Source: Nageia nagi (Eukaryota > Pinophyta). Taken from it: a DNA stretch of 64,000 nt. Both the position numbers and the translations under genes were made by a program. Positions 1 to 12,714 of the stretch are shown piece after piece (position 1 is the first letter of the stretch; each line of letters opens with the position of its first letter). Location of the stretch: NCBI GenBank assembly GCA_050084985.1, contig JBITNC010000001.1, positions 84,692,001-84,756,000 on the forward strand, given 5' to 3'. The notes beneath the pieces were generated by a model. It was not told the origin of the DNA. It made no database searches and saw only the letters and a program-made list of their open reading frames with translations.

Positions 1-636
1 TAAGATACCTAAGTGCGGGACCACATTAAGTGGACCAAAACTAGATGTCAATAATCCTAATCAAATTGATTTGAATCTATTGTACTACTTTAGATTTGGT
101 TGGAATCATTTCATACTTTTCAAAATATCCATATAATTGGCCTATTATACTTGACCTTTAATTCTTCACTGATTCTCTCCTTTGGCTCTTTATCATTTTG
201 ATTTATGCTTCCCATGTGCTACTTTTATGGTATTTCTATAATTATTTTGTATAATTTAATCTTGTAAGTAAAATCCTTACATTAAATCCCAAATGAGTCT
301 CTTAAGAATAAAATAAAATAAAAATAAAAGAAAATCAAAAATAAGAAAACTATAGAAGAGGATCAAATGGACTTAGGACTTATAAACATGGAAATTGTAT
401 ATTATAGAGAATCACTAGAAATTATTTGAGTAAGGAAGAAATAAAGAAGTAAATAGCTACTGAAGGATGAAGATCATTTACATCAAATTAGAATTATTTC
501 AAACATGAGGAAGATACCAAATAATCCTTAAATATATGATAAAACTACACTTGGGATGCAATCAAGTTATAATAAGAAAACATTATATATAAATTTTGTA
601 AGCAAAATGCATAGACTACATTTTGGCTACCACCAG
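1..636. other. AT-rich spacer without recognisable gene
   Basis: No open frame of note and no familiar motif is visible. The stretch is A/T-rich and ends exactly where the TGAATA end of the copia LTR begins. Confidence 0.5.
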
Positions 637-2179
637 TGAATATTTTGAGATGATCAGGCTCAATATAGTTTTTCAATAATGATAATAAGCTTAAAATTTT
701 TAGAGTTTTTAGACATATTAAACTTATCCAAAATATGAATTGTACCCCTTAAATATAAAGCACTCATCAAAACCTTTCCAACGAGTATTTACATACCTCA
801 AACAAACTTCAAGATCTCTAGGAATGTGAATTTGAAGTCTCAAGTTAATTTTAGAGGATTCTAGGCTTTAAACAAGGTTTATGGGGTACAAAATATCTAT
901 CTATGTGTGAAATTATGTTAAAGAAGTAGTTCAAAAAGGTTTTTAGGTACTAACATCAACAAAGATGAGTTCTAAACTCTAAAATTAGTCAAACTCTACT
1001 TGCTTGAGTGTTCCAGCCTTCTATGAGCCTCCTAGGGTCAAAATAATGCTTTTTGAGTATGAAACACTAAATTGTGCGTTATAGGTAGAAGTTCTAGGAT
1101 CTAATGGTTGCTAACAGTTAGATTCTAGAGCTTTGAGCAATGATTTCTAGAATTTATTTCTTGGGAGATTAGTTTTAAAGGTCAAATTTGGAATATTGCA
1201 TCTTGCTCAAATCTCAATGAAACATATGAGTATTATATACCATTGGAAACAAATTAAAATAATATATCCAATGATAAAATCTTCATGTATTATGGATATA
1301 TTTTTTTTGTATCATAAATAAGCTTAAAATTTATAACTTCATGAAGCAACTTGAGCAAGACTATAAAAATGCAAGTTTGTATTTTATTATTTCTAAGTGT
1401 GATAAACTAATGTAGTATGGCATGTTATATATGGTTGGAAATTTATTAAATTCACCTTAAATCATAAAAATAATCATACCAAAAGGATATATAGATCTAA
1501 CTTTATAGCTCATGGAAGGAAACTGATCCAAAATTAGGTAGTTTGATATAATCACAAAAATATCCAAATGTTTTGCTCAAAATAAAAAATAAATATGTAT
1601 ACACATAGTTAAAATATCACCAAATATGTGAATATCACCTTATAATAGACTAAAAGCACTCTTATTAATATCTGCAAGTGTTTTCTCAAGCATACAAGCT
1701 TTAGAATGGAAAACACACCACATAGCCTCCAAAAAACTTATAGAATAATATATATTTGCTATTTGTATTGCAAAATGATTCAAATACAATAGAAAGTTAC
1801 AAGAGAAATTATAAAGCTCTTATCTTAGCTATACAAGCTTAAAATTACTAATTGAATAAGAAGATATAATAAATACAAAATGAGGGATGTGTTCCCTATA
1901 TCTTCCATAGTTGAGGAAGTTGAGTGTTCTACACTCTAAAGATCTGGAAATGATACAAAATCTTCCTAGAATTTTGAAGGGATTGAGCAACCATGCCTTG
2001 CATAATATAAGTTGGTTAGAGATGTAAACTCTCAACTACAAGCTTGCAAAAATAATAATACCAAGTACAAGAGGTAGGTGTAAAATATAGTTGTTTGAGG
2101 AGGAGAGATTTAAACTAGTCAATTATCGCTTATATCATAAAATCAAAATATCAAACCATTGGAACATTATACTCTTTCA
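637..2179 (-). repeat. 3' LTR of the copia element, with adjacent polypurine tract
   Basis: Read on the minus strand, this LTR starts TGAAAGAG just after the purine run GGGGAGAA (plus 2180-2187) and ends ATTCA at 637, giving matched TGAA/TTCA termini. Its inner part (about 640-1290) aligns with 6247-6960. Shared stretches include the GATGATC...CCCAATATAG-type start and the GAGCCTCCT(A/G)GGGTCAAAATAAT block near 1025 and 6628. Confidence 0.75.
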
Positions 2180-2229
2180 TTCTCCCCATTAATGTCAATG
2201 GTTTATATACTAATTAAATCTCTAAGACT

Positions 2230-3960
2230 AGTGAATTAGTCTTTTGGTAATTCTTTGGTTAATATGTCTACAAGTTGGTCTTAAGACTTACAAAATGTGA
2301 ATTAAATGAATCCATCCTCTACTAAGTCTCTCATGAAATGGTGTTGGATGTCTATATTCTTTCTTCTAGTATGAAACACTAGGTTCTTTATCATAGCAAT
2401 GGTGTTGTTGTTTTTATAGGGAACTTTAATTAGCTAGGGAATCTCCATTCTTAAGTCTTCAAATAGTTTGACTATCCTAATGGCTTGCGTGCACAATGAG
2501 AAGGCAACCATGTATTCTATTCCAATAGTGAAAAAGAGACATTTTAGGTTACTTCTTGCTAATCCATGATACTAATGAGTCACCAAAGAAGAAAGCATAA
2601 CCATATGGGATCTTCCTATCATCTAGGATTCCATCCCAATCTATATATGTGTATACTTTAAGAGTGTTAGAGATAATAACTTTATACCATAATCCAAAGA
2701 ATTTTGTACCACTAACACATCAAAGAATTATTTTGGATACTTTAAAATGGTATTTATGTGGTGAATGCATGAATATAGCTACTCAACTCACTATAAATAT
2801 AATTTTTACTCTTGTATCTATGAGATAAATCAAGCTACCAACCAAATACATGTACAAGGTTGCATCAACAAGAGGAGTAGAGTCCTCATTAATTTATTTG
2901 TAACAAACAAATATTAGTTACCAACTAGTTTGCAATACTTCATGGTAAATTTATTTAAGAGGTCATCAACATACTTTGTTTGAGTGATGAAAATACCACT
3001 AGAAGACTCTTTCATTTACATGCCCAAGAAGTATTACATTTTCACCTAGATTACTCATCTCAAACTAATTTCCCATGTTATTCTTGAATTGTTGTAGTAG
3101 AGAAGTGGAAATCATCATCAAGATACTATCATAAACATATATGTAAATGATGATGAGTTCAAAATCACTTACTTTTTTTGTATAGTGTATCTTCTGTTGA
3201 GTACCTTTGATAGCCATTATGATGGAATTAGGTTTTAATTCTAGAGTACTAAGCTCTAAGTGCTTTTTTAATCCTATAAAGAGCTTTATTCAACCTATGC
3301 ACTTTATCTTTATGGCCTGCAACTTTGAATCCTTATGGCTTATCCACATAGAATGCTTTCAATTCACCATTCAAGAAGGAAGATTTTACATCCATTTGAT
3401 ATACAATGAGTTCAAAATAGGATGCAAGAGTAAGAAGAGATCTGATTATCTCAAGTCTGGTAATTAGTGCAAATATCTCTTCATAATCCAAGCTTTCATT
3501 TTATACATAGCCATTTGCTAACAAGAGAGCTTTATGTTTGGCAATATTTCCATCAATATTATGCTTGAACTTATAAATCCATTTTACTATAATGATATGT
3601 TTATGCTTAAGAGGAAGAACAAGCTCCCAATATTTATTCTTTTGAATCTGCTCTATCTCATCTCCCATGGCCAATTTCTAATATTTATTTGCAATAGATT
3701 CTTTAAAGTTAGAAATATAAAAAGATAAGATGATATTAAGGCATAGTTTATTATTTTATCACCCCCCTTGCTTGTTGCCAATTCACTCTTCTAATGAAAT
3801 CCTTATCCAATATTTGATATTTCAAATGGTATCTAGTAACTCTTTTCTTAGAAGGAGTTGTAGTCATGTGGAGGCTTGGTTGTTGAAGCTGGAGAGGTTG
3901 GCTAGGTTACACTAGCTCAATTGGATCATTGAAACTAGTATCTTCAAACTCTTGAGTGAT
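2230..3960 (-). pseudogene. copia reverse transcriptase-RNase H remnant
   Basis: Minus-strand translation gives Ty1/copia RT pieces. Around 3128-3145 it reads YIYVYDS, which is the family's YVDD active-site motif with the first Asp changed to Tyr. It is followed by sequence matching the usual 'EFKK...FEMSDLG' downstream block in several frames. Between 2700 and 2230 the RNase H end is visible as a KNIDIQHHFMRDLVEDG-like stretch, which matches the copia KHIDIRHHFIRDLV signature. Several internal stops and frame changes make it non-functional. It belongs with the integrase and gag-protease remnants upstream on the same strand. Confidence 0.8.
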
Positions 3961-4053
3961 GTTAGGGGAATCATAATCCTTCTTATATTCTCCCCCTTCC
4001 TTGAAGATCATATCATGGTTCATATGTGGCTTCCTAATAACTTAATCATAACA

Positions 4054-4850
4054 TCAATAGGCTTTGGACTCGTTAGAGAATCCCACAAAGATACATTTGA
4101 TGGATTTTGCATCTAATTTCTTCTTATTCTCCTTGGGAATATGCATATAACAAGTAGAGCCAAATATCCAAAGGTGAGAGGTATTAGGTTTCTTACCAAA
4201 CCTAGCCTCATAGGGGGTTGAATGTTGCATAACTTTGATGGGGTAACGATTCAAAATATAGATAGAAATTAAATGTGAATAACTTCCCCCATAATTTATT
4301 TTCCATGTCTATCACTTTGAGCATGCTTTGGGCCATCTCATTTACTATCATGTTCTTCCTCTCTACTACTCCATTTTGCTATTGAGTGTAGCTAATTGTA
4401 TATTATTTCTTAATCCCATGTTTGTTGAAGAAGTATTTGAACTCATTTGAGGTGAAATCTCCATGATGGTTAGTCTAGAATTTCTTGATGCTAAATCTAG
4501 ATTGCTTCTTAACAAGTTCCTTAAACTTGAAAAAAGTTACAAAGGTATCTAATTTGGCCTACAACAAATACAACTACTCATCCAAAAATAATCATCAATA
4601 AATACTAACATATACATGCACTTACATAATATTGGAGTCTAGATAGGTACATCAATATCTACATGCATGAACTCTAAAGGCTTCTTGGTATGATGTTGGT
4701 GTGAGGAAAACTTATCTCTATTTTGTTTCTTGGAAATGTATCTCTCACATAAAGTGTTAGATGAAAGTGAGAAGGTAGGCATACCTCTCATAAGCTTGGG
4801 CAATCTACGAAGTGAATTGAAATTGATGTAGCCAACCTCTAGTGCCACAA
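4054..4850 (-). pseudogene. copia integrase remnant
   Basis: The 66-residue open piece at 4054-4254 reads TPYEARFGKKPNTSHLWIFG and continues with a KLDAKSIKCIFVGFS block. This is the conserved C-terminal part of copia integrase (TPYE.W.GKKP..SHLRIFG.....KLD.KS..C.F.GY). The open piece at 4639-4848 covers the GAG-pre-integrase region and the start of the core, ending with FMHVDIDVPI; the integrase LxHxDxxGP motif is thus degraded. The intervening core is present but frameshifted. It acts with RT in normal elements but is dead here. Confidence 0.8.
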
Positions 4851-5156
4851 TGATGTAGGATCAGTGATGGATTTAAAGAATTTGATAGTTGTTGGTTGTG
4901 TCTTGAGCATATACATGTGATTCTCAATCATGAGAATTTTGGCAATGGCTTATCAATTAATCTCATTAATGATGGTACAAAAGTTATTCTAAAAGACTAA
5001 CATATAGTTCTTCAAGTATATCTGACCAATGCTCAAGAGATTTTGCTTCATCCAAGGAACATAAAAGGTATCATCTATATGCATGATCTTGTCAATATTT
5101 GCTTTAAAAAAAGTGTAACCCTTACAAGCAATATCAACTTTATTTTCATCACCAAA

Positions 5157-6220
5157 TTAGACTTTTCTAAAGATATTTTCTTCAAGTTGAGTAAACAAAT
5201 TTTTGTTCCTAGTCATGTGATTTGAGCATCCACTATCTAGATACCAAATCTTATCACCAACAACTTCAAATTTGTTATGATTGAGGAATACATTTCTATC
5301 TCCTTTTCTCTTCATTATAGTTGGCCTTTTTCTTCTTTTTCTTACAATATAAATACTACTTTGTGTGACCATCATTTCCATAAAAGTCACAATATCAAGG
5401 AGTTGAGATTTGGCCTCTATTAGGTGACTGACCTCTTCCTCTACCATGATCATCTATTCCACAACCTCTACCATAATGACATCTACCATGACCTCTTAAA
5501 GTAGATCCTAAATTGGAGGAAGTAGAAGGTTGGTCATTCGTTCTCAACTTGCCTTAGAATGCTTGGTCAAGATTCTCATATATATCCCAGATTTTGTGCT
5601 TATAAGTTTGTAAGCTTTCAAATAATTCTAGAAAAGAGGGTGGAGTCAAGTTCTTATACTCCTCAATAGTAATGGTGATAGGATCAAACTTTTGGGGAAG
5701 GCTTCTCAACACCTTCTCAATAATTTGGGTATCATTAAGCTCCTCACCATGTGAATTTCAATTAGCATTCACCAAATATTAAAATTTGTTCATTAAAAGT
5801 TCAATAGTCTCATCATCTCCCATTCTAAAATATACAACTTCCTTCATAAGATCTATAGCTTGGTTTCTCTTACTTTGTATGATCCTTTGTAGGCACTCTC
5901 AAGAGTGTCCCATGTAATATTAGAAAATATATGTTTTGCAATCTTGGGAAAGATGGAAACATCTATCCCACTTTGTATAGAAAAGAATATTTGGTATCAT
6001 TTTTTTATGTCTCCAAGAGCTTTTTCTTCTTATCTACTATGAGTAATGCAAAGGAAACAACATCTACTTCTATATAACCTTACGAGATAAGAATCCACAA
6101 GTCTTGTGAGATGAGAAATATTTGCATTCATATTCTCCAATATTTGAAGTATTTAGCATTAAATATAGGGATCCAAAATTGCAATGAGTTTCTATTATTT
6201 AGATCCATTTTAACCTAATA
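5157..6220 (-). pseudogene. copia gag-protease remnant
   Basis: At about 5221-5250 the minus strand encodes WYLDSGCSNHMT, the copia aspartic protease active-site motif (W.LDSGAS.HMT). Just upstream, around 5340-5400, a CDFYGNDGHTK-like segment resembles a gag zinc knuckle whose second Cys has become Tyr. Sequence from there to about 6200 is the expected gag interval but is too broken for a continuous translation. The primer-binding site follows directly at 6226-6243. Confidence 0.75.
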
Positions 6221-6225
6221 GAATA

Positions 6226-6243
6226 TCCAATTCTAATACCAAT
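6226..6243 (-). other. Primer-binding site (initiator tRNA-Met type)
   Basis: The minus strand reads ATTGGTATTAGAATTGG immediately inside the LTR. Plant copia elements usually have TGGTATCAGAGC here. The differences from that consensus include C-to-T and G-to-A type changes. Confidence 0.7.
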
Positions 6244-7040
6244 TGAAGATTTTGAGATGATCGAGCCCAATATAGTGTTCTAGGAATGATAAGAAGCCTA
6301 AACCTTTTAGATATTTTAGATAGATTAGTCTTATCTAAAATATGAATTTTACTATATAATATATATATATATATATATATAAGAGTATTTACATGCCTCA
6401 AATATACTTCCAAATCTTTGGGAATATTAACTTGAAGTTCTCAAGTAAATTTTAGAGCAATCTAGGTCTTGCCCAAGCTTTTTGGGATCAAAAATCCCTA
6501 CATAAGCATGGAATAATATTAAATAAGTAGTTCTTGGAGTTTTTTCGATGCTAAAATTAGTGAAGATGAGTTCTAGACCTAAAAATCAATCAAACTCTAA
6601 TTTTTTTGGCTTTCTAGGCCTTGTATGAGCCTCCTGGGGTCAAAATAATACTTTTCGGGTATTAAATGCTAAATTCTTTGCTATAGCTACAAGTTTTGAG
6701 CTCTAATGGATACTAGAAATTAGATTTTATATCTTTTTAGAGGGTGACATTAGTAAATCACATTCTTGAATCAAAATCTAATAATTTCTAAAATTTAGCA
6801 CTGATTTTTCGAATTTACTTCCTAGAAGACTAGTTTTAAGGGTTAACTTTGAAAGGCTATAACCTGTTGAAATATCAACAAAATATATGTGGGTTATATA
6901 TTTTTGTAAATGAAATAAAATTATCTATCTAATGGTAAACACTTTGGGTGTTATAGATGTATAGCTATTTGCACTTATCTTTATAAAAAAATTAAAATAT
7001 TGGCAAGTTGACCTGAAAATATTTTTATTCTTGAAAAACA
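6244..7040 (-). repeat. 5' LTR of the copia element (outer part eroded)
   Basis: Direct counterpart of 637-2179. It begins (plus strand) TGAAGATTTTGAGATGATC against TGAATATTTTGAGATGATC at 637. Alignment is clear to about 6960 and fades near 7040. A TA dinucleotide run (6353-6384) interrupts it and is absent from the other LTR. Confidence 0.75.
6353..6384. repeat. (TA)n microsatellite
   Basis: About fifteen TA units in the 5' copia LTR. They are absent from the sister LTR, so they expanded after insertion. Confidence 0.85.
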
Positions 7041-9160
7041 TTGAGCTAAATGGTCCTATATCTTTGAGGTCTAAATATTCAAAATATTTAAATTAAAAAA
7101 ATCCCTATATTAGTTGAATTATGAATATTCATCGCTATGCATAAAACTGATATAGATAATTTAAATTTTTATTTATTTAATATCTATAATAATTAGGTTG
7201 ATGTATAGGATATTCGCATATAATTATTTACTCAATTTAACAAAGTTAATAATATTATATTTAATGTTATCATTGCTATAAAATGTTTATCTTAAAATAA
7301 TTATTCTCAATCTAATGATTTTTTCTTTATTTTAGAGTGGATAATCTTAATATATTTATATAGAATGTAATTGTTATTAATGTTCTTATGAAAAAATTAT
7401 TTTCTTTTATATTGGATAATCTTAATAATTTTTTTATGAAGTAAAAATTATCATAAAAAAGTATTATCAGGGTTCTTATGAAAAAAATTAATAAAATTAT
7501 TTCTTACAAGTTTAAATTAATTCATATAATTCAATCATAGTGTTTATAGTACCTTTAATAATTTACAATGGTTAAGGATAATAAATGTTTTATTATAAAT
7601 TATATTAAGAATTAATGATAGGTTCTAATGCTTCTTCATGCTTTCATGGGTATGTTAATAAGATAAACCACTCATGTATATGCATCACATCACATCTCGA
7701 TTAATGTGTATCAGTGGATTCAAGACTAGCATTTTGATAAGTGGGTAGTATTCCATATGATATGATACACTTGGTGACAACATTTATTAATGGATTCCAT
7801 ATTTTATTTTCATATGTGGGTAGTATTTCATAAGATATGATACATTTATCATCAACATTGTGGGATTACGATAGAGGCCATGACATATTAGTTAAGAACT
7901 ATTAAGGGAAAGAAATTAACAATATTTTATTATTTTACAAATTGATGTTATTTAAATGAAGTAAAAATATCAAAGTATGGGTTCAACCAACCCATCAATA
8001 TGAAGTAGTAGTAATTATCAATTCAAAATGATAACTTCTTTTAATAAAACTACAATATAAAATTAATTTTGCATTAGATTAATAATCATTAATAGAAAGA
8101 ATAAAAGTAAAACTTACAAGTTACATCCATGAAAATTAAAAGTAGTAAACATAATTACGATAAAAGATATATTTTCATAAAATGTTCATTTTTTCTTTAT
8201 ACATATACAACACAATCTTTAAAATAATAAACATGAGGTCTCACAATATGGAACCATATAAACTCTATAGATCTATTCTTCATAAATAGACTATTAAAGA
8301 CATAAGGAAATGTAAACATTATGTGAGTAGACCTTTATTTCCTCATTGACTCGTCCAAGTCATTCGTATCAATCCCTAAGGTGGTTGAAAGAGAAGGGGA
8401 TTGTTGAAAGGAAGCACTCTTTAAAATCGATGGTCATGTGAATGTATTTTCGTAATTTTATCGTAAAATACAACCACTTCTAATTTAAGCATGTAATTTT
8501 AGATAGGTATATGTGAATCTTTACCATCATTTTGACTTACAAGTTTAAAATTTGATTATATATATATGAATGATATTTAAAATTATAAATTTGATAAATA
8601 TCTTATAAAAATTATTTATAAATTTATAGATTATAGATCTTTTCAAATTGGTTGATTGTAAATACATAATTTTTATTTCTATTAATAAAATAACACTTCA
8701 AGAATTTGTTGTTACTTTTTTATTATATAATATGCAATTTTTATTATGTGAGCTTATGTTTTAACCGGGAGGAGGATTGAAGGATGAGAGATGTCCCATT
8801 GTAGCCAAAGTTGAAAATTGGAACGCTTTTATTCTAGGTACACATTTTTATGTTGAAATGAAAAATATGAATAATGATAAATATAGGTTTGTTCTTTATT
8901 CAATTGCAGTCTTCTCTCTCTTGACTTCCCTTAGAATATTTTGGTTATTCTATACATTATCCTTGCCTTAAGCTTCGTTGGTGGCTATACCCTAAAAGAA
9001 AACACACTATTCACCTTGTGTTTGTCATCGTTATTTTTTTGGTTATTCATTGCCTTTTCCTTTTAAACTTGTAATTTTTCTTTTTAACATATTTTACTAA
9101 TAATAATCAAGATATTTTTTATAAATTTATTAATTTGATAAAATCAAAATATTTATCATG
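7041..9160. other. AT-rich intergenic region with a short local duplication
   Basis: No gene is supported. A segment of roughly 40 bases starting GTGGGTAGTATT occurs at 7741 and again, diverged, at 7817. A block resembling GGATTACGATAGAGGCCATGACAT near 7864 recurs near 9338, inside the SINE-like segment. A small open frame at 8777-8971 has no recognisable domain and is probably chance. Confidence 0.4.
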
Positions 9161-9164
9161 ACCA

Positions 9165-9365
9165 ATAGTTATGAGGGGAGTTAGTGAGAAAGCGAGTTGT
9201 TAAAACTCCCAAGTGGAAAAAGGGAGGCCCTAGGTTCAAATCTCTCCCCCTCACATGCATGGTATCTAAAATCCTATCAAGTTATGGTAGATGCAGATGA
9301 GGCTAAAATTGTACCTTTGATGGTTTTTGACATCGTTGGATTATGATAGAGACCTTGACAATGAC
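9165..9365 (+). mobile_element. Possible tRNA-derived SINE
   Basis: The head contains an A-box-like GTTAGTGAGAAAGCG and, about 50 bases on, a B-box match GGTTCAAATC followed by a short C-rich acceptor-like stretch. This is the spacing expected of a tRNA-derived pol III promoter. The 3' part (GGATTATGATAGAGACCTTGACA) has a partial second copy near 7864. It does not fold as a full functional tRNA, and poly-A or target duplication ends are not certain. Confidence 0.4.
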
Positions 9366-9539
9366 ATATTTTATTTTTATTTTTTATAATTTACTTGATT
9401 TACCAACTAATAAAATATTTATCATGTAAACATATAAATGTAAAACTAATTATTCATAAAATTAATATAGAAAATAGAAATTTAATATATGAAAAATAAA
9501 AACTTAATATTCAAAATTAATATTAAATTGAACTTTTTG

Positions 9540-9632
9540 AAAAAAATTAAAATATTACATTTGATTTCTTAAAAAAATTAAAATATTACATTTGATTTCT
9601 TAAAAAAATTAAAATATCAAATTTGACTCGTA
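9540..9632. repeat. Three tandem copies of a 31-bp unit
   Basis: Three consecutive units. The first two are identical and the third is diverged at its end (ATCAAATTTGACTC in place of ATTACATTTGATTT). Confidence 0.85.
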
Positions 9633-9679
9633 CAAATAAAATTTAAATAACTTTCGAAAGTTAATATAATTGAAAAACG

Positions 9680-10140
9680 TTTAGAAAAAAAAACAAGAAC
9701 GGGTGGGATCGAACGTCAAATTTAAAAAAGAGAGTCTAAACGGAACAAGTCATATTGCTTTAAAATAAACAAAAGCAATAATAAAATACTTCCCTTATTG
9801 GGAGGGTCCCACCCTACGCAAGTTAAAAACGTGTCTCCTGAGCCTCCTTCGCTTTCCGCGGTCGGTCCCATGGGGCTAAATTCCCGTACGAAGCGCTTGC
9901 CTTCGACCTTGGGAGTGACCGTACGCTAGCCTGAGAAGTCGATCGGACGGAATTAATGTGCGTCTACGTTCCCATGTGGTTGGAATGAATTTAAACCGTT
10001 GGAGTAGGGCATTTTTTAAACAAAACTAGCCGTTGGAATCCCTCCGGGAACACACGGTCGTGTTCATTGAGCCCTAATATTTTATAAAAGGTTTTAACAA
10101 AATCAGACGGTTGGAATCCCTCGGGGAAAATAGGTTCTAG
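9680..10140. other. Isolated CpG-rich patch
   Basis: This 450-bp block has many CpG dinucleotides (for example CCGCGG, CGTACG, GATCGGACGG) in a region otherwise almost free of them. A motif GTTGGAATCCCTCSGGGAA occurs twice (about 10031 and 10109), and a diverged CCGTTGGAGTAGGG occurs just before. No open frame, tRNA or rRNA fits. It could be an unmethylated regulatory patch, a young insertion or an eroded first exon and promoter; the sequence does not decide. Confidence 0.45.
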
Positions 10141-11121
10141 GATAAACGTCATAATCACTTTTATTTTTAAAAGTTCATGAGTAAAATGTAATTATTAAAG
10201 TGTTGGCCTTTGAACTAAGCTTTCTATTACAAAAGTTATTATAGAAGTTTTTTACTTTACCAATCTAAAAATATATTTTTATCTATGTTTCACAGCTTTG
10301 CCTTATGTAGATTTTTTTTTTGTTAGGAGGAGAGTGAGTAATATCTTTGGTCATTTCTTACTAGCAACAACATTTGAATCACATAAATGTCCCCTATAAC
10401 TCCCTACAAGGTAAATGATTTTTTTGTTTTTGTGTGGGGGAGCCTATGGAGATCCGTGGGAATTAATATTACCTACAAAAATAACTATGTGAGGTATTAG
10501 ATATTTGAACACAACACCTACAAGATATAACCCACCTTCCCTATCATTTGTCCTTCGACAAAAGGATATTTTGCATGTAGATTTTTAGTAATTGAAAGTA
10601 TTGTCTTCATGGGATAAGGTTTTTATAGTTAATATCGATCATAAATTATTGTGTCTTGGGCCTATCACAATTAAAAAGCCTTTTGAATCTAAATTTATGT
10701 AGTAAAATTATATTATTCAATTTGGGCTATGAGAAAATAGTTATCAAATGAAATATATAAAACTTAAAAGCTATGATAATGTAACTTAATAACACAATGA
10801 ATATCACATCCATGGTTATCATGATTTATTGCAAAAGATCATCTCTTTATTTTTTGTGGTTAGGTCATTATCTTAAAACATATTTTTGACAAGGCCATGG
10901 ATCTATTAGATGGGTGCATTTCCTTCAACATTATATCAACATTTGAAACTTCTATACAATGAATAAGTTATTATAGTTCATGCAAAAAATAATTTTTTAA
11001 GTTCATAAATTTAGGAATATATATATGTGTGTGTGTGTGTGTGAATTTAATCATTCTTTTTTATGTTAACAACTAAATTATTTGAAGCTAAAAATAATTT
11101 TATCCAATAATAAGGTTTTAG
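10141..11121. other. AT-rich spacer with a GT microsatellite
   Basis: No gene is supported. A short (GT)n run lies at 11025-11043. Confidence 0.45.
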
Positions 11122-11850
11122 ATCGAAATGCACTCCTCATCTCTTTTTATGATTTGATGTACATGTACTTCTTTAATTTTTTATTACATATGTCATTTTA
11201 TGTAGTACTATATAATGCATTCTTATGTATGCTTATTCATAAAATATAAAAGCATGAGTAAACAATTACATTAAACATAGAAGTATGTCAAAAATTTAAA
11301 AAAAATAAAAAATAAAATTAAGTTCATCACAAAATTACATCAAAATGTTCCTTTGTAAATGTAGCTTCTCCATAGGCTACACTAGTCATCCTTAGTCCAC
11401 CTAGATCCCCTAGAAATGTTTGTTTAGTCTACTAACTTTGCTTCTACACTAGAGATATATACAAAGATGAAAAATGGTATTGAGCATGATACCATTTAAC
11501 TCATCTTAGCCTCTATAATTTGGTTTATCAACTTGCATATCCATCTTAGGTCACTAAGCATTATTACATAAATAATCCATACATAACCCATAGGTTAACT
11601 AAAGGGGGTAGTCACTCTTTCTTTTCAACTTGAGCTTGAACCTTGGCTAGTTTTCTGTAAATGCTTATGACTTCCATATTTAGTTCTAGCATATCTATCC
11701 TATATGCATCTCATAAAGCACAAACCAATACTATAGAACTATAAACATTGGAAATATCATTCTCTAATACATATCAAACCCTCCCTCTAGCACTAGAGTT
11801 AAATTTACAAGTTTCATCATAGAAGTCTAGTAATCATTTTTATCTACAAA
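11122..11850. repeat. Diverged direct repeat, copy A
   Basis: Aligns with 12715-13190. Shared landmarks include TATGTCATTTTATG, the ATCAAAATGT(T)CC block, CTTCTCC(A/C)TAGGCTA, TAGTCATCCTT and a later ATATCAAAC(C/T)(A/C)TCCCTCT segment. Copy A has about 270 extra bases in the middle. The pair may be LTRs of a lost element or a duplicated non-coding part of one. Neither copy contains a convincing ORF. Confidence 0.6.
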
Positions 11851-12714
11851 CAAAAAAAATCAAAGTTTACTAATTTTAAAATTTAATAGATATTTTCCTT
11901 CAATATAATTAAACATAATTCTTCCATGATCATTATAATAAATATGGAGTGATATTTAAAAATACATCAAACAAGCTACAAGCTTGACCAAATATCACAT
12001 CCTAAAGCATAAAATAGAGATTAAATATAAATAAGCTCTTACCTAACCCAACAAACTATTATGAAAAATCAAACTATCCAAAAATAGGACACATGAGATC
12101 CCACAATCCTTGAAACAAGCTTTGGATATATTCAACTTTATAGATTGTATGTCATGATCATCTAATGTGATGATTGGGTATATGAATAATCTAAGAGTGC
12201 TTATCATTTTTTGAATCATAATGTATGTGATGATAATCTAAAATACATTATTGAAGTATAATAGAGAGATTTTCTTTTCCACATCGAGGACAAAGTTAAG
12301 AAATGTATCATTAATCAACCATATAATTATAGTTTGAGTACAAAACCCATCCAAAAATTGAAGTATTTTTAGTTGCATAATATTTTTTAATCAGAGGTAC
12401 AAAAAACAATTTTAAAAGGGTCCTTGTTCCTTTTATATTTGATACAATTAATAATATAAAATAAAAAACTAAAATGATTAATGGTGAACTACAAAGGGTA
12501 AATGTTATCTTCATCTTAAAAGTTTATGAAAAATTAATTAAGGGAACAAAGATGATAATGCACTTAAAATGATTTGATCTTTTGGTTATATGTTTCATGT
12601 AAAATTCTACAATTTAATTTAAAAAAAATATTGGTCCTTCAATAAAGAAATAGTGATTTGGAACTAAAATGGTTATTCTTTAAGCTTTAGAATCTCCCAT
12701 CAAAAGTCTTCAAT

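Larger units (their letters stand above)
637..7040 (-). mobile_element. Decayed Ty1/copia LTR retrotransposon
   Basis: On the minus strand the order is 5' LTR (from 6244 upward), initiator-Met-like primer site, gag, protease, integrase, reverse transcriptase, RNase H, polypurine tract and 3' LTR (637-2179). The order protease-integrase-RT is diagnostic of Ty1/copia. The two LTRs align over several hundred bases but differ heavily. Every coding domain is broken by stops and frameshifts, so the element is old and immobile. The 5' LTR loses similarity near 7040, so its outer end and a target duplication cannot be defined. Confidence 0.85.

Noticed and set aside
1-50. GGGACCACATTAAGTGGACC as a third TIR-element end
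   Set aside because: Only a short resemblance to the GGGTCCACTTTAA terminus and no partner end in the window.
8777-8971. 64-codon open frame
   Set aside because: No similarity recognised and it lies in AT-rich spacer; likely chance.
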